Translations under genes and position numbers: made by a program
Part shown: in pieces, positions 32,792-41,612 of the stretch
Layout: each line of letters opens with the position of its first letter
How positions within the stretch are numbered: position 1 is the stretch's first letter
The notes under the pieces: model-generated
What the model was told of the DNA's origin: nothing
Databases searched by the model: none
The model's input: only the letters and a program-made list of their open reading frames with translations
Assembly (NCBI RefSeq): GCF_024171725.1
Contig: NZ_JAMTCG010000002.1
Coordinates: 682,001-746,000 of the forward strand
Reading direction: 5' to 3'
DNA from: Williamsia serinedens
GTDB lineage: Bacteria > Actinomycetota > Actinomycetes > Mycobacteriales > Mycobacteriaceae
Length of the DNA: 64,000 bases

Positions 32792-33910
32792 TCAGTGGTC
32801 GGTGGAGAACGTCGAGCGGCGCCCGTGGCGGAACCAGGCGAGGTCGACGAGGCGGTCGATGAGGTCGGGATACGACAACCCCGTTGCCTCCCACATCTTC
32901 GGGTACATCGACGACGGCGTGAAGCCGGGGATCGTGTTGACCTCGTTGAGGAGCCAGCCGCGACCGCCCTCCTCGTAGAAGAAGTCGGCTCGGGCCATGC
33001 CGGAGCAGCGCAGCGCGGTGAAGGCCCGCAGGGCGAGCTCTCGCACCTCGGCGATCGCCTCGTCGGAGAGCTGCGCCGGGATCGACAGTCCCGCAGTGCC
33101 GTTCAGGTATTTGTCCGCGTAGTCGTAGAACTCGGCCCCGGGGAGGATCTCGCCGGGCAGCGAGGCCTCGGGCTGCGCGTTGCCGAGCACGGCCACCTCG
33201 ATCTCGCGAGCGGTGACGCCCTCCTCGACGACGACGACCTCGTCGTACCGCAGCGCCAGCTCGAGCGCCGGGCCCAACTCGTCGGCGTCGTGTGCCTTCG
33301 AGATGCCCACCGACGAACCGAGATTGGCGGGCTTCACGAACACGGGGAAGCCGAGCTCGTCGGCGACGCGGGTGGCGAAGTCCTCGGTCGTCCCGACGCC
33401 GTCGCGGTATTCCAGCCAGCGGCACTGCGGGATGTCGTTCTGTGCGGCCACGACTTTCGCCATCGCCTTGTCCATGCACACGGCCGACCCCAGGACACCG
33501 CTGCCGACGTAGGGCACACCGAGGAGCTCGAGCATCCCCTGGACCGTGCCGTCCTCGCCGTGCGGGCCGTGGAGGAGCGGGAGGACCACCGTGGTGGGGA
33601 TCAGGTCGGCGGTGGTGACCGCACGGGGGCCCTGCAGGATCTCCGTCGACGACGCCGACGTGCCCTCGACCGGAAGGCTCGACGGGAGCTCCCGCCCCTC
33701 CTCCAGCGCGGCGACCGCCTTGTCGTTGCGGATCCACTCGCCGGAGCGGGTGATGCCCACGGGGACGATGTCGTAGCGACGCCGGTCGGCGGCTGCCATC
33801 ACGTGCGCAGCGGTGATGCAGGAGATGTCGTGCTCGGCCGACTTGCCGCCGTAGAGGACGACCAGGCGCACGCGCTCCAACGGCTGGTCGGGGTCGGGCG
33901 GGAGGACCAT
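32792..33910 (-). CDS. ddl: D-alanine--D-alanine ligase
   Basis: This 372-residue ATP-grasp ligase makes D-Ala-D-Ala for peptidoglycan. The N-terminal VVLYGGKSAEHDIS motif, the catalytic HGPHGEDGTVQG loop, the ATP-grasp segment FVKPANLGSSVGISK, and the metal-binding C-terminus EVNTIPGF are all present. The ATG at 33910 begins the family's typical pre-sequence. It is divergent from a MurF-type gene that uses its product, and heads a short run with corA. It lies outside any visible division/cell-wall cluster. Confidence 0.93.
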   Translation of the reverse strand: MVLPPDPDQPLERVRLVVLYGGKSAEHDISCITAAHVMAAADRRRYDIVPVGITRSGEWIRNDKAVAALEEGRELPSSLPVEGTSASSTEILQGPRAVTTADLIPTTVVLPLLHGPHGEDGTVQGMLELLGVPYVGSGVLGSAVCMDKAMAKVVAAQNDIPQCRWLEYRDGVGTTEDFATRVADELGFPVFVKPANLGSSVGISKAHDADELGPALELALRYDEVVVVEEGVTAREIEVAVLGNAQPEASLPGEILPGAEFYDYADKYLNGTAGLSIPAQLSDEAIAEVRELALRAFTALRCSGMARADFFYEEGGRGWLLNEVNTIPGFTPSSMYPKMWEATGLSYPDLIDRLVDLAWFRHGRRSTFSTDH

Positions 33911-33981
33911 GGGCCTCACCCTACGGTCACGATCCGGACACCCGCGCGACGTGGTGGGACTGTCTGCGATCACCGCCCGCG

Positions 33982-33987
33982 TAAAAT
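33982..33987 (+). promoter_or_regulatory. -10 hexamer (TAAAAT) for the MurF-type gene
   Basis: TAAAAT ends six bases before the GTG at 33994, one of the clearest leaderless promoters in the window. Confidence 0.55.
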
Positions 33988-33993
33988 CGACGG

Positions 33994-35328
33994 GTGCGTT
34001 TCACAGCCAGCGAGGTCGCCACCGCCACCGGCGGGAGTCTCACCGGCGCCGATGTCCAGATCGACGGCGCCGGGATCGACTCCCGCACGATCGGGTCGGG
34101 ACAACTCTTCGTCCCCATCGTCGCCGAGCGCGACGGGCACGACTTCATCCCCCAGGCCCTGTCCGCCGGCGCGTCGGCCTACCTGACGTCCCGCCCGCCC
34201 CTGCCCGACGCCGCGGCGTCGGCGATCGAGGTCGACGACACGGCTCGCGCCCTGATGGCGGTGGGGGAGGCGGCTCGCGGTCGCCTGACCGGACCGGTCG
34301 TCGGGGTCACCGGGTCGGTGGGTAAGACGTCGACGAAGGACATGCTCGCCCAGGTGCTCTCGACGGCGCTGCGGACCCACGCCAACGAGCGGTCGTTCAA
34401 CAATGAACTGGGCCTGCCCATCACGTTGATGGGCGCCCCCGACGACACCGAGGCGGTCGTCGTCGAGATGGGTGCACGCGGTGTCGGCCACATCGCGATG
34501 CTGTGCGACATCGCCCACCCGACCGTCGGCGTGGTCACACGTGTCGACGGGGTGCACCTCGAGATGTTCGGCTCGATCGGGGCGATCGCCCAGGCGAAGG
34601 GTGAGTTGATCGCGTCGCTGCCCGACGACGGTCTCGCCGTGCTCAACGTCGACCAGGACACGGTCATCGCGATGGCCGCGCGGACGACGGCCGACGTGAT
34701 CGCCTACGGGCTGTCCCCGAAGGCCGACGTCCACGCCGAGGACATCAGTGTCGACGCCGATCTGCGCCCCACGTTCACGCTGCGCTCCCCGTGGGGATCG
34801 ATCGAGGTCGCGATGTCGGCGCGCGGGCGCCACCAGGTGCACAACGCTCTCGCCGCGGCGTCGGTCGCCGGCGGCCTCGGCCTCTCCGTCGAGCAGATCG
34901 CCGAGGGGTTGGCGGGTGCGGCCATCTCGGGCCTGCGGATGGAGCTGACGCGCACCGACGACGGTGTCGCCGTCCTCAACGACTCCTACAACGCCAATCC
35001 CACCTCGATGCGGGCCGCCCTCGAGGGTCTGTCGGGACTCACCGAGGGCCGCAAGGTCGCCGTCGTCGGGGTGATGGCCGAGATCGGCGACACCGCCCGG
35101 GCCGAGCATCTCGCCATCACCGCCCGGGCCCGCGAGCTCGGCGTCGAGGTGATCGCCGTCGACGCCCCCGACTACGGACCCGACGCGCGGCACGTCGCCG
35201 ACATCGACGGCGCCGTGACGGCGCTGTCGGATCTGTCCGCCGGGGACGCCGTCCTGGTCAAGGGCTCGCGGGTCGCCGCACTCGAACGCGTCGCCGCCGC
35301 CCTGCTGGCGGCGCCGGCCTCGCGCTGA
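33994..35328 (+). CDS. murF: UDP-MurNAc-tripeptide--D-Ala-D-Ala ligase (MurF type)
   Basis: This 444-residue Mur ligase has the ATP site GVTGSVGKTSTKD with Lys111, a substrate region HANERSFNNELGLP, and a C-terminal NDSYNANPTSMRAAL motif diagnostic of MurF. It adds D-Ala-D-Ala to UDP-MurNAc-tripeptide in the cytosol. Its position outside a dcw cluster and divergent from ddl, the enzyme that makes its substrate, suggests either the only MurF of this organism relocated or a second copy. Nothing else of the dcw cluster is present. Codon use matches the neighbours. Confidence 0.88.
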   Translation: MRFTASEVATATGGSLTGADVQIDGAGIDSRTIGSGQLFVPIVAERDGHDFIPQALSAGASAYLTSRPPLPDAAASAIEVDDTARALMAVGEAARGRLTGPVVGVTGSVGKTSTKDMLAQVLSTALRTHANERSFNNELGLPITLMGAPDDTEAVVVEMGARGVGHIAMLCDIAHPTVGVVTRVDGVHLEMFGSIGAIAQAKGELIASLPDDGLAVLNVDQDTVIAMAARTTADVIAYGLSPKADVHAEDISVDADLRPTFTLRSPWGSIEVAMSARGRHQVHNALAAASVAGGLGLSVEQIAEGLAGAAISGLRMELTRTDDGVAVLNDSYNANPTSMRAALEGLSGLTEGRKVAVVGVMAEIGDTARAEHLAITARARELGVEVIAVDAPDYGPDARHVADIDGAVTALSDLSAGDAVLVKGSRVAALERVAAALLAAPASR

Positions 35329-35354
35329 CCGCCGTCGCGGGCCGCGGGGACCGG

Positions 35355-36494
35355 GTGGCGGTGCGCCGTCGGGACTCCCTGACCGGCCTGCGGGCGGTGG
35401 CCGCGTTCGCCGTCTGCGCGACGCACGCCGCGTTCTGGACGGGCGGGTACACCGACGACCTGCCCGGCCGGATGGCCGCGCGACTGGAGATCGGTGTCGC
35501 GATCTTCTTCGCGCTGTCGGGGTTCCTGCTGTTCCAGCCGTGGGTGCGTGCGCTCGCCGAGGGCCGACCGAGTCCGTCGCTGCGTCGGTACGCGCTGCAC
35601 CGCGCGCGGCGCATCCTGCCCGCCTACTGGGTGACCGTCGTCGCGAGCTACGCGCTGTTCTCGGTGTGGCGGACGCAGGACGCGACGCTGGCCCACGACT
35701 GGTCCGGGTTCCTGCGGACGATGACGCTCACGCAGATCTACGGTTTCGGGCACCTGCACGTCGGGCTCACCCAGATGTGGAGTCTCGCCGTCGAGGTCGC
35801 GTTCTATCTCGCACTGCCGGTCATCGCTTGGGTGGTCGTCCGCGTGGTGTGCCGCGGGCGGTGGCGTCCGTGGGCCGTCGTCGGGTCATCGGTGGTGCTG
35901 GCCGCGGTGACACCGGTGTGGGCCGTCCTCACCTCCGACGGCACGCTCACCGACCCGACCGCCCGTCTCTGGCCGCCGGCGTTCGTCCTGTGGTTCGCGT
36001 GCGGGATGCTCCTCGCCGTCGCCGCGCAGTGCGGCGTCCGCGTGCACCCGCTGCTCGCGGTGCTCGTGGCGGTGCTCGCGTTCCAGCTCAGTTGGACGTC
36101 GGCGGCCGGTGAGCCGACCATCACCCCGACGACCGCCGGCGCGACCGTCGTGAAGTCGCTGCTCTACGGCCTCGTCGCGTCCTGTCTCGTCGGGGCGCTG
36201 GCGCTGTCACGGTCGGGGAACTGGTTCGACCGTCTGCTGGGACTCCGCGTGGCGGTGTGGTTCGGCGAGATCTCGTACGAGTTCTTCCTCGTGCACCTCG
36301 TCGTCCTGGTGTGGGTGATGGATCTGCTGGGCTATCCGACGTTCACCGGGTCGATGCTCGGGGTGCTCATCGTCACGACTGTGGTGAGCGTCCCGATCGC
36401 CTGGGCATTGCATCGAACGACATATGCCTGGTTGTGGGCGCGCTCCGTACCATCGGAGCCATCCCCGCACCGCGACAGGAGCACCACCCGATGA
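35355..36494 (+). CDS. Acyltransferase family 3 membrane protein
   Basis: This protein of about 379 residues has roughly ten membrane helices. The acyltransferase-3 signature LTGLRAVAAFAVCATHAAFW contains Arg and the catalytic-type His near residue 22. A second motif, ARRILPAYW, sits in the first loop. Such enzymes O-acylate sugars, lipids or peptidoglycan at the membrane. Downstream of MurF it could modify cell-wall components, which is inference. The GTG at 35355 begins just before the first helix. Its stop overlaps the next ATG by four bases. Confidence 0.8.
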   Translation: MAVRRRDSLTGLRAVAAFAVCATHAAFWTGGYTDDLPGRMAARLEIGVAIFFALSGFLLFQPWVRALAEGRPSPSLRRYALHRARRILPAYWVTVVASYALFSVWRTQDATLAHDWSGFLRTMTLTQIYGFGHLHVGLTQMWSLAVEVAFYLALPVIAWVVVRVVCRGRWRPWAVVGSSVVLAAVTPVWAVLTSDGTLTDPTARLWPPAFVLWFACGMLLAVAAQCGVRVHPLLAVLVAVLAFQLSWTSAAGEPTITPTTAGATVVKSLLYGLVASCLVGALALSRSGNWFDRLLGLRVAVWFGEISYEFFLVHLVVLVWVMDLLGYPTFTGSMLGVLIVTTVVSVPIAWALHRTTYAWLWARSVPSEPSPHRDRSTTR

Positions 36495-37708
36495 GCGAGC
36501 AGCGTCGCGACGCCTCCGCCGTCGGCGTCACCGCCGACACCGTCCATCGGTGGTGCGAGAAGTCGACCATCCCCGGGCGACACCCGGAGCTGTCGGACCC
36601 GGCGGCGGTCGCGATCGCCACCGGTCATCTCGACGCCGCAGCGCGGTCGATCGTGCTCGCCCGGATGTCGCGTGGGCTGCCGATCCCGATGGCTTCGCAG
36701 ATCCTGCCCGGCGCCCGCGAGTTCGCCGAGCTGCGCCGTCTGCAGCGAACGGTCGCGGCACTCGACGAACAGGCGAACGCCCCGGTCACCCCGTCCGTCG
36801 TCGCCGCGGTGATCCGTGCGCGGCGAAACTCGGTCGCACGGCGGCTCGACGACGCCCGTCGCACGCTCGTCGGGGGCAAGGGGGTGTCCGCGACGGGCGT
36901 CCGGGCGATCCGGCGCGAGCGTCGTGAGGGGACGCATCTCGAGGCCGTCGACCGCGAACGGCTCTTCATCGGACTGTCCTACACACCCACACCGGATATC
37001 GGTGGCTACGTGCGGCGGATGGGCAACGCGGCGCTCGAGCGTGTTGCCGGTGTCATCGAGAACGCCGCCGCGAAGGCGGGCAAGGACTCCGGGCGACGGT
37101 GGCTCCCGGATCTCGTCGGTGACGCCGAGAGCATCACCCCGGGCGCCGACTCCCGGTTCGTCGACGGTTACGAGACCATTCTGTTCGCCGCGGGCAGCTT
37201 CTACGACCGGGTGATGCGCTGCCCGGCATGGCATTCGGAGCACTTCGCGATGCAGCGAGGGCAGGTCGACCTCGAGGCCGAGCTGGCGGAGATCGCCGCC
37301 GACGTCATCGCGTTGCGGGCGATCCGCGTCGATCTGGACTCCTCCCGCCGCGCAGCCGGTTTCGACGACGATCTCGACGGCCACATCGCCCGCCGTGAAC
37401 AGTCGCTGCGTCCGGTCTGGCGCGAACTCGTCGACCGGGTCGCGGCGTTGGCGACCGTCGCCGAGGTGGTGGAGTCCGCGGCCGCGGAGCTGCGCGTCCT
37501 CGAGGAGTACGCCCACACCGCGACGATCGACGACCGCATCGACGAACTGGTCGCGCGGTCGGGATCGCGGGAGGTGTCCGCCGACAACACCCGTCGCCTC
37601 ACCGAGCAGGTGCGTGCCGGCGAGGAGAACCTCCGCATCTACCGGGACGTGTTGCAGGGGAACATCCTCCGACTGTCGGCGGGGAGCCGGCCCTGGTCAG
37701 GAGAGTGA
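36491..37708 (+). CDS. Conserved hypothetical, coiled-coil rich
   Basis: This 405-residue protein is not recognised. The N-terminus GVTADTVHRWCEKSTIPGRH reads like a helix-turn-helix or MerR-type first helix pair. The rest is strongly helical and charged, with heptad-like stretches at about residues 90-140 and 280-400, and no membrane helix or signal peptide. The middle segment RLFIGLSYTPTPDIGGYVRR may be a separate small domain. It overlaps the acyltransferase gene by four bases and converges into the isochorismatase gene, their 3' ends overlapping by 12 bases. A DNA-binding structural protein is possible. Confidence 0.55.
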   Translation: MSEQRRDASAVGVTADTVHRWCEKSTIPGRHPELSDPAAVAIATGHLDAAARSIVLARMSRGLPIPMASQILPGAREFAELRRLQRTVAALDEQANAPVTPSVVAAVIRARRNSVARRLDDARRTLVGGKGVSATGVRAIRRERREGTHLEAVDRERLFIGLSYTPTPDIGGYVRRMGNAALERVAGVIENAAAKAGKDSGRRWLPDLVGDAESITPGADSRFVDGYETILFAAGSFYDRVMRCPAWHSEHFAMQRGQVDLEAELAEIAADVIALRAIRVDLDSSRRAAGFDDDLDGHIARREQSLRPVWRELVDRVAALATVAEVVESAAAELRVLEEYAHTATIDDRIDELVARSGSREVSADNTRRLTEQVRAGEENLRIYRDVLQGNILRLSAGSRPWSGE

Positions 37709-38254
37709 CGCGACCCAGTCCGCGGTCGTGGTGACCGTGGCCTGATTCGGGAACACGGCCTCCATCAGCAGATCGTGGACGTCCCGTCTCCGATCGGCGC
37801 AGGCGTCGGCCAGCACGGTGATCCGGTGGTCGAGGTCGGCGGCCTGCCGCAGGGTCGAGAGCACCACGCCGCTCGTCGAGATACCGGCCAGGACGAGGTG
37901 GTCGGCCGCGAGGCCGCGGAGCAGCACCTCCAGGTCGCTGCCGGTGAACGCGCTGACCCGGCGCTTCGTCACGACCGGCTCGTCCGCGCGCGGACTCAGC
38001 GCGGGGTGGATCTGCGTCCCGTGGGCCGACTCCGTCATGGTCTCGCCGGCGCTGTCGGCGATCCGGCCGAAGCCGAGGTTGCTCGACGCGATCTCGGGGT
38101 GACCGGGTCGGAACGCGACGCGGACGAAGAGGACGGGGATGCTCGCGGCGCGGGCGGCATCGGCCGCCGAGACGGCGTTCGCGAGGGCGGAGGTGCCGTC
38201 GAACCGGTCGACGATGCCGTTCTGGAAGTCCATGACGAGAAGCGCTGTGGTCAT
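37697..38254 (-). CDS. Isochorismatase-fold hydrolase
   Basis: This 185-residue protein begins MTTALLVMDFQNGIVDRF with the catalytic Asp of the isochorismatase/nicotinamidase fold and has Lys (VTKRRVSAFTGSDLE) as the second residue. The place of the nucleophilic Cys reads GISTSGVVLST, so Cys is replaced by Gly, as in true isochorismatases and other Cys-lacking members. Amidase chemistry through a thioester is therefore unlikely. It is divergent from the MarR gene at 38315 with a palindromic operator between. Confidence 0.78.
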   Translation of the reverse strand: MTTALLVMDFQNGIVDRFDGTSALANAVSAADAARAASIPVLFVRVAFRPGHPEIASSNLGFGRIADSAGETMTESAHGTQIHPALSPRADEPVVTKRRVSAFTGSDLEVLLRGLAADHLVLAGISTSGVVLSTLRQAADLDHRITVLADACADRRRDVHDLLMEAVFPNQATVTTTADWVASLS

Positions 38255-38294
38255 GGATCCCAGGATGTCAGCCCAGACTGTTCACCACAACCTG

Positions 38295-38310
38295 ATCAGT
38301 TTAGACTGAT
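38295..38310. promoter_or_regulatory. MarR operator overlapping the -10 box
   Basis: ATCAGT-TTAG-ACTGAT is a perfect inverted repeat with six-base arms. It overlaps TAGACT (38302-38307), which lies seven bases before the marR ATG at 38315. Binding here would block transcription of marR and the exporter and could affect the divergent hydrolase. Confidence 0.6.
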
Positions 38311-38314
38311 GGAT

Positions 38315-38758
38315 ATGCCTGACACTGCCGCTCCCGATGTCGCCCTGCGTGCCGCGGGGGACATCCGTGTCGCCGTCGGACGGCTGCTGCGCCGTCTGCG
38401 CGAGGTGTCCACCGGTGACGAACTCACCCCGGCGCAGGCGTCTGTGCTCGCCCGCGTCGGCAAGGGTGAGGCGTCCACCGCCGCCCGACTCGCCGAGGTG
38501 GAGAACGTCCGGCCGCAGTCGATGTCGACGACCATCGCGGCCCTGGAGAGGATGGGATTGCTCGAGCGGCACGCCGATCCGGGTGACGGTCGTCGCCAGA
38601 TCGTGGTGCTGACCGCGGCCGGCCGCGACGCCGACGACAACAACCACCGCGCACGCGCGGAGTGGTTGACCGAGACGGTCGTGGAGCGGCTCACCGAGGA
38701 CGAGTGCGCGACGCTGATCGAGGCCGCCCGGGTGATCGACAAGCTGGTCGCGCGATGA
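38315..38758 (+). CDS. MarR-family regulator of the adjacent exporter
   Basis: This 147-residue winged-helix protein has ASTAARLAEVENVRPQSMST as the DNA-reading helix and the wing HADPGDGRRQIVVLTAAGRD. Its stop overlaps the MFS start by four bases, so regulator and pump are one operon. The operator overlapping its own -10 indicates autorepression relieved by a ligand. The ATG at 38315 is preferred over one six bases upstream because of its spacing from TAGACT. Confidence 0.88.
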   Translation: MPDTAAPDVALRAAGDIRVAVGRLLRRLREVSTGDELTPAQASVLARVGKGEASTAARLAEVENVRPQSMSTTIAALERMGLLERHADPGDGRRQIVVLTAAGRDADDNNHRARAEWLTETVVERLTEDECATLIEAARVIDKLVAR

Positions 38759-40134
38759 CGGCAGGTGCCGTCGAGACCGACACCGGATTCGATCGGCGAC
38801 TCCTGGCGCCGATGATGATCGGTTCGATCCTGAACCCGATCAACTCGTCGATCATCGCGATCGCGTTGGTGCCCATCGCCGTCGCACTCGGAGCACCCGC
38901 GTCGCAGACGGCGTGGCTGGTCTCGGGGCTGTATCTCGCCACCGCGGTGGGCCAGCCGGTCATGGGGCGTCTCATCGACGTGCACGGACCGCGCCGCCTC
39001 TACCTCGTGGGCGCGCTGTGCACCGTCGCCGCAGGAATCCTCGGCGTCGTGGCCCCGGACCTCTGGGTCCTGGTGATCGCCCGGGTGTTGCTCGGGATCG
39101 GTACGTGCGCCGCCTACCCCGCGTCGATGTACCTGATCCGGATGGAGGGTGACCGGACGGGGACGGCGAGCCCGGCGGGTGTGCTGACGGCGCTGTCGGT
39201 GACGACGCAGACCATCGCGGTGATCGGACCGACCCTGGGTGGGCTGCTCATCGGCCTGGGTGGGTGGCGGGCCACCTTCGCCGTCAACATCCCGCTCGGG
39301 GTGGCGATCCTGGTCCTGGGGCTCCTGTTCCTGCCCCGGACCGTCCCGGCGTCCGGCGGCCAGGGCACCGGATCCGACTGGGTGGGCGTCGCGCTGTTCA
39401 CCGCGATGGTGCTGTCGCTGTTGGTGTTCCTCATGCACCTGTCCCTCGACCGCATGTGGCTCCCGGTGCTCGCCGTCGGCGTCGGCACCGCCTTCGTCCT
39501 CTGGGAGCGCAGGAGAACCCACCCGTTCATCGACGTGGCCGTCTTCGTCGGGAACAGGCCGCTCGTCGTGACCTATGTCCGGGCTGTCCTGGCGGCCACG
39601 GTCTCCTACAGCTATCTCTACGGCTACACGCAGTGGCTGCAGGAGACGCGGGAATTGTCGGCCACCGCAGCAGGACTCGTCCTGCTGCCGACTTTCGTGG
39701 TCGGGATCGTGGTGTCCGTGACGACGGGCCGTCGGCCGCAGATCCGCCGCAAGTTGCTGGTCGGTGCCGTGGCCCAGATGGCTGCCGCCGCATTGATCCT
39801 GTCGACGTGGACCGACGCGCCCGTCTGGTATCTGGTGCTGACGGCTGCCGTCACCGGTGTGCCGCAAGGGCTCATCAACCTCGCCGTGCAGAACACCCTG
39901 TACCACCAGGCAGATCCGGGACGCATGGGTGCGTCATCGGGTCTGCTGCGGACGTTCATGTACTCGGGCGCGATGCTCGCGTCGGCCGCGAGCGGCGCGT
40001 TCTTCGGTGCGCGTGCCACCACCGCGGGAGTGCATGAACTGGCGCTGTTCATGCTCGTGGTCGCCGCGGTGCTGGCCGTTCTCACCGTCGTCGACCGGAG
40101 CCTGCGGGCCGTCGACGCCGCGGCCCAGAGCTGA
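38755..40134 (+). CDS. MFS efflux transporter (DHA2-like)
   Basis: This 459-residue transporter has twelve to fourteen hydrophobic segments. Motif A appears as GQPVMGRLIDVHGPRRLYL, and the helix 5 GPTLGGLLIGLGGWR segment resembles antiporter motif C. It likely exports a toxic hydrophobic compound. Coupling to MarR through the four-base overlap implies induction by that compound. It converges with the serine hydrolase gene, three bases between stops. Confidence 0.85.
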   Translation: MTAGAVETDTGFDRRLLAPMMIGSILNPINSSIIAIALVPIAVALGAPASQTAWLVSGLYLATAVGQPVMGRLIDVHGPRRLYLVGALCTVAAGILGVVAPDLWVLVIARVLLGIGTCAAYPASMYLIRMEGDRTGTASPAGVLTALSVTTQTIAVIGPTLGGLLIGLGGWRATFAVNIPLGVAILVLGLLFLPRTVPASGGQGTGSDWVGVALFTAMVLSLLVFLMHLSLDRMWLPVLAVGVGTAFVLWERRRTHPFIDVAVFVGNRPLVVTYVRAVLAATVSYSYLYGYTQWLQETRELSATAAGLVLLPTFVVGIVVSVTTGRRPQIRRKLLVGAVAQMAAAALILSTWTDAPVWYLVLTAAVTGVPQGLINLAVQNTLYHQADPGRMGASSGLLRTFMYSGAMLASAASGAFFGARATTAGVHELALFMLVVAAVLAVLTVVDRSLRAVDAAAQS

Positions 40135-40137
40135 CCG

Positions 40138-41553
40138 TCAGCGCGGACGCTGCGGCGCACCCGGGACCGGAAGGCACGCCAGCGCGAAGCATCCCGGATT
40201 GCCCTGCAGCGGCGCGCGCAGTGGTGCCGAGCCGCAGCGGGTGACGGTGCAACCGGGCGGGGCGTAGGGTCCGAGCCCGAATGCGCCGAGGGCGACCGAC
40301 GGATCGGCGAACTCGTCGGGGTCGATCGTGAGGTTGAACGTCGGCCGGTACGGACCGGGATCGGGGAGTCGTGGCGACGTCAGCGACGCCGCGAACAACC
40401 GCAGGAAGCTGTGGTACAGCTCGCTGTTCAGGCTCCCGCTCAGCGTGGTGATCGGATCGGGCGAGACGTCGCCGAACGCACCCGTCCAACTCACCACGAT
40501 GCCCAGGCCCGGCATGATGAAGTTGTTCTGTTGCGCGAGGCCGACCATCGCGTAGGTGTCGGCGGGCAGACCTTGGAACGGTGCGGCGTCGACCGTCTGC
40601 CGGGACGGGATCGACGGTCCCGTACACGGTCCCCGGTTGAGCCAGAAGAGGTAGCCGTAGCACGGGTTCGTCGTCGTCGGGGTGCGTGCCTGGTCGACGT
40701 AGTCGGTGGAGATCACCCTGCGCCCGTTCCACTCTCCGCCGTTCAGCATCAGCAGGCCGAGACGGGCGAAGTCGTCCGGGGGCATGTAGAGGAAGGCGTA
40801 GCCGTAGGTGTTCCCGCTGCGGTCACGGTTCCAGAACCAGTCACGCGGTCCGATGCCGACGGGTCCGAACAGCTTGTCCTGGGCGTAGCGCTGCACGTCC
40901 TCGCCCACCGCGCGACCGACGACGAAGGCGAGCAGGTCACCGTTGTGCTGCCCGTACTCGAAGAACGTGCCCGGGCGGTGCAGGATCGGCAGCGCGAGGG
41001 CCTGCTTCACCACGTCGATGTCGAGGTCGAGGGCCGCCGGGATGCCCTCGCTGACGATCGACTGCTTCAGCCCGGAGGTCTGGGTGAGCAGGTCGCGCAC
41101 GGTGATCGCACGGTGTGCGGCGTCCCCGAGTCCGGCGGGCAGGTAGTCGCCGATCGGTGCGTCGAGGCGCAGCCGCCCCTCGCTGTAGGCGACGCCGGCG
41201 ACCATCGACACGACCGACTTGGTGCCGCTCCACAGGTTCCACGGGACACCGTCGGTGACCGGGTTGAACGGCCCCTCACCGACGAGGCAGTTGTTCCGAT
41301 AGATCTGGACGTTGGTCCGCAACCGCGACGACGCGAACGCGATCGCGGTCCGGAGCTTCGCGGCGTCGATGCCGACCTGGGCCGGGGTGGCGGTCTGCGG
41401 ATGGGACGTGCCGTTCGGGACCGGGCACGATCGTAACGTCGGCGCCGGGGTCGACGAGGGCTCCGCAGCGGCGAATGGCGTGGAGAGCGCCGTCATCAGT
41501 GCGCACACCACACCGACGACGACCATCGCCCACCGACGCCGACTGTGACCCAT
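40138..41553 (-). CDS. Secreted serine hydrolase (beta-lactamase/penicillin-binding fold)
   Basis: This protein of about 471 residues has a signal peptide (Arg-rich start, hydrophobic VVVGVVCALMTAL, cleavage near Ala29). The Ser-x-x-Lys motif is SGTK at 109-112 (WNLWSGTKSVVSM). The second motif reads YGQHN instead of the usual Tyr-x-Asn. Several cysteines in the C-terminal region (CYGYLFWLNRGPC, CTVTRC) suggest disulfides. The family includes esterases and D-aminopeptidases as well as beta-lactamases; substrate unknown. It is divergent from a TetR gene with an intergenic palindrome next to its start. An ATG at 41553 is used; a GTG five codons upstream is possible. Confidence 0.78.
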   Translation of the reverse strand: MGHSRRRWAMVVVGVVCALMTALSTPFAAAEPSSTPAPTLRSCPVPNGTSHPQTATPAQVGIDAAKLRTAIAFASSRLRTNVQIYRNNCLVGEGPFNPVTDGVPWNLWSGTKSVVSMVAGVAYSEGRLRLDAPIGDYLPAGLGDAAHRAITVRDLLTQTSGLKQSIVSEGIPAALDLDIDVVKQALALPILHRPGTFFEYGQHNGDLLAFVVGRAVGEDVQRYAQDKLFGPVGIGPRDWFWNRDRSGNTYGYAFLYMPPDDFARLGLLMLNGGEWNGRRVISTDYVDQARTPTTTNPCYGYLFWLNRGPCTGPSIPSRQTVDAAPFQGLPADTYAMVGLAQQNNFIMPGLGIVVSWTGAFGDVSPDPITTLSGSLNSELYHSFLRLFAASLTSPRLPDPGPYRPTFNLTIDPDEFADPSVALGAFGLGPYAPPGCTVTRCGSAPLRAPLQGNPGCFALACLPVPGAPQRPR

Positions 41554-41558
41554 AACAC

Positions 41559-41605
41559 TTGACCGCACGGTAAACAGTTAGCACATGGCTCGCGCTGCGT
41601 ACAGT
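41559..41605. promoter_or_regulatory. TetR-type operator and tetR -10
   Basis: TTGACCG (41559-41565) and CGGTAAA (41568-41574) form an inverted repeat with one mismatch and a two-base centre, beside the serine hydrolase start. TACAGT (41600-41605) lies seven bases before the tetR GTG at 41613. Control of the serine hydrolase by this TetR is therefore likely. Confidence 0.5.
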
Positions 41606-41612
41606 GTCAGCC

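Noticed and set aside
31758-33737. A 659-codon open frame covering corA and most of ddl
   Set aside because: The N-terminal half is antiprotein from the ddl gene frame; the CorA protein starts at 32783, just after the ddl stop.
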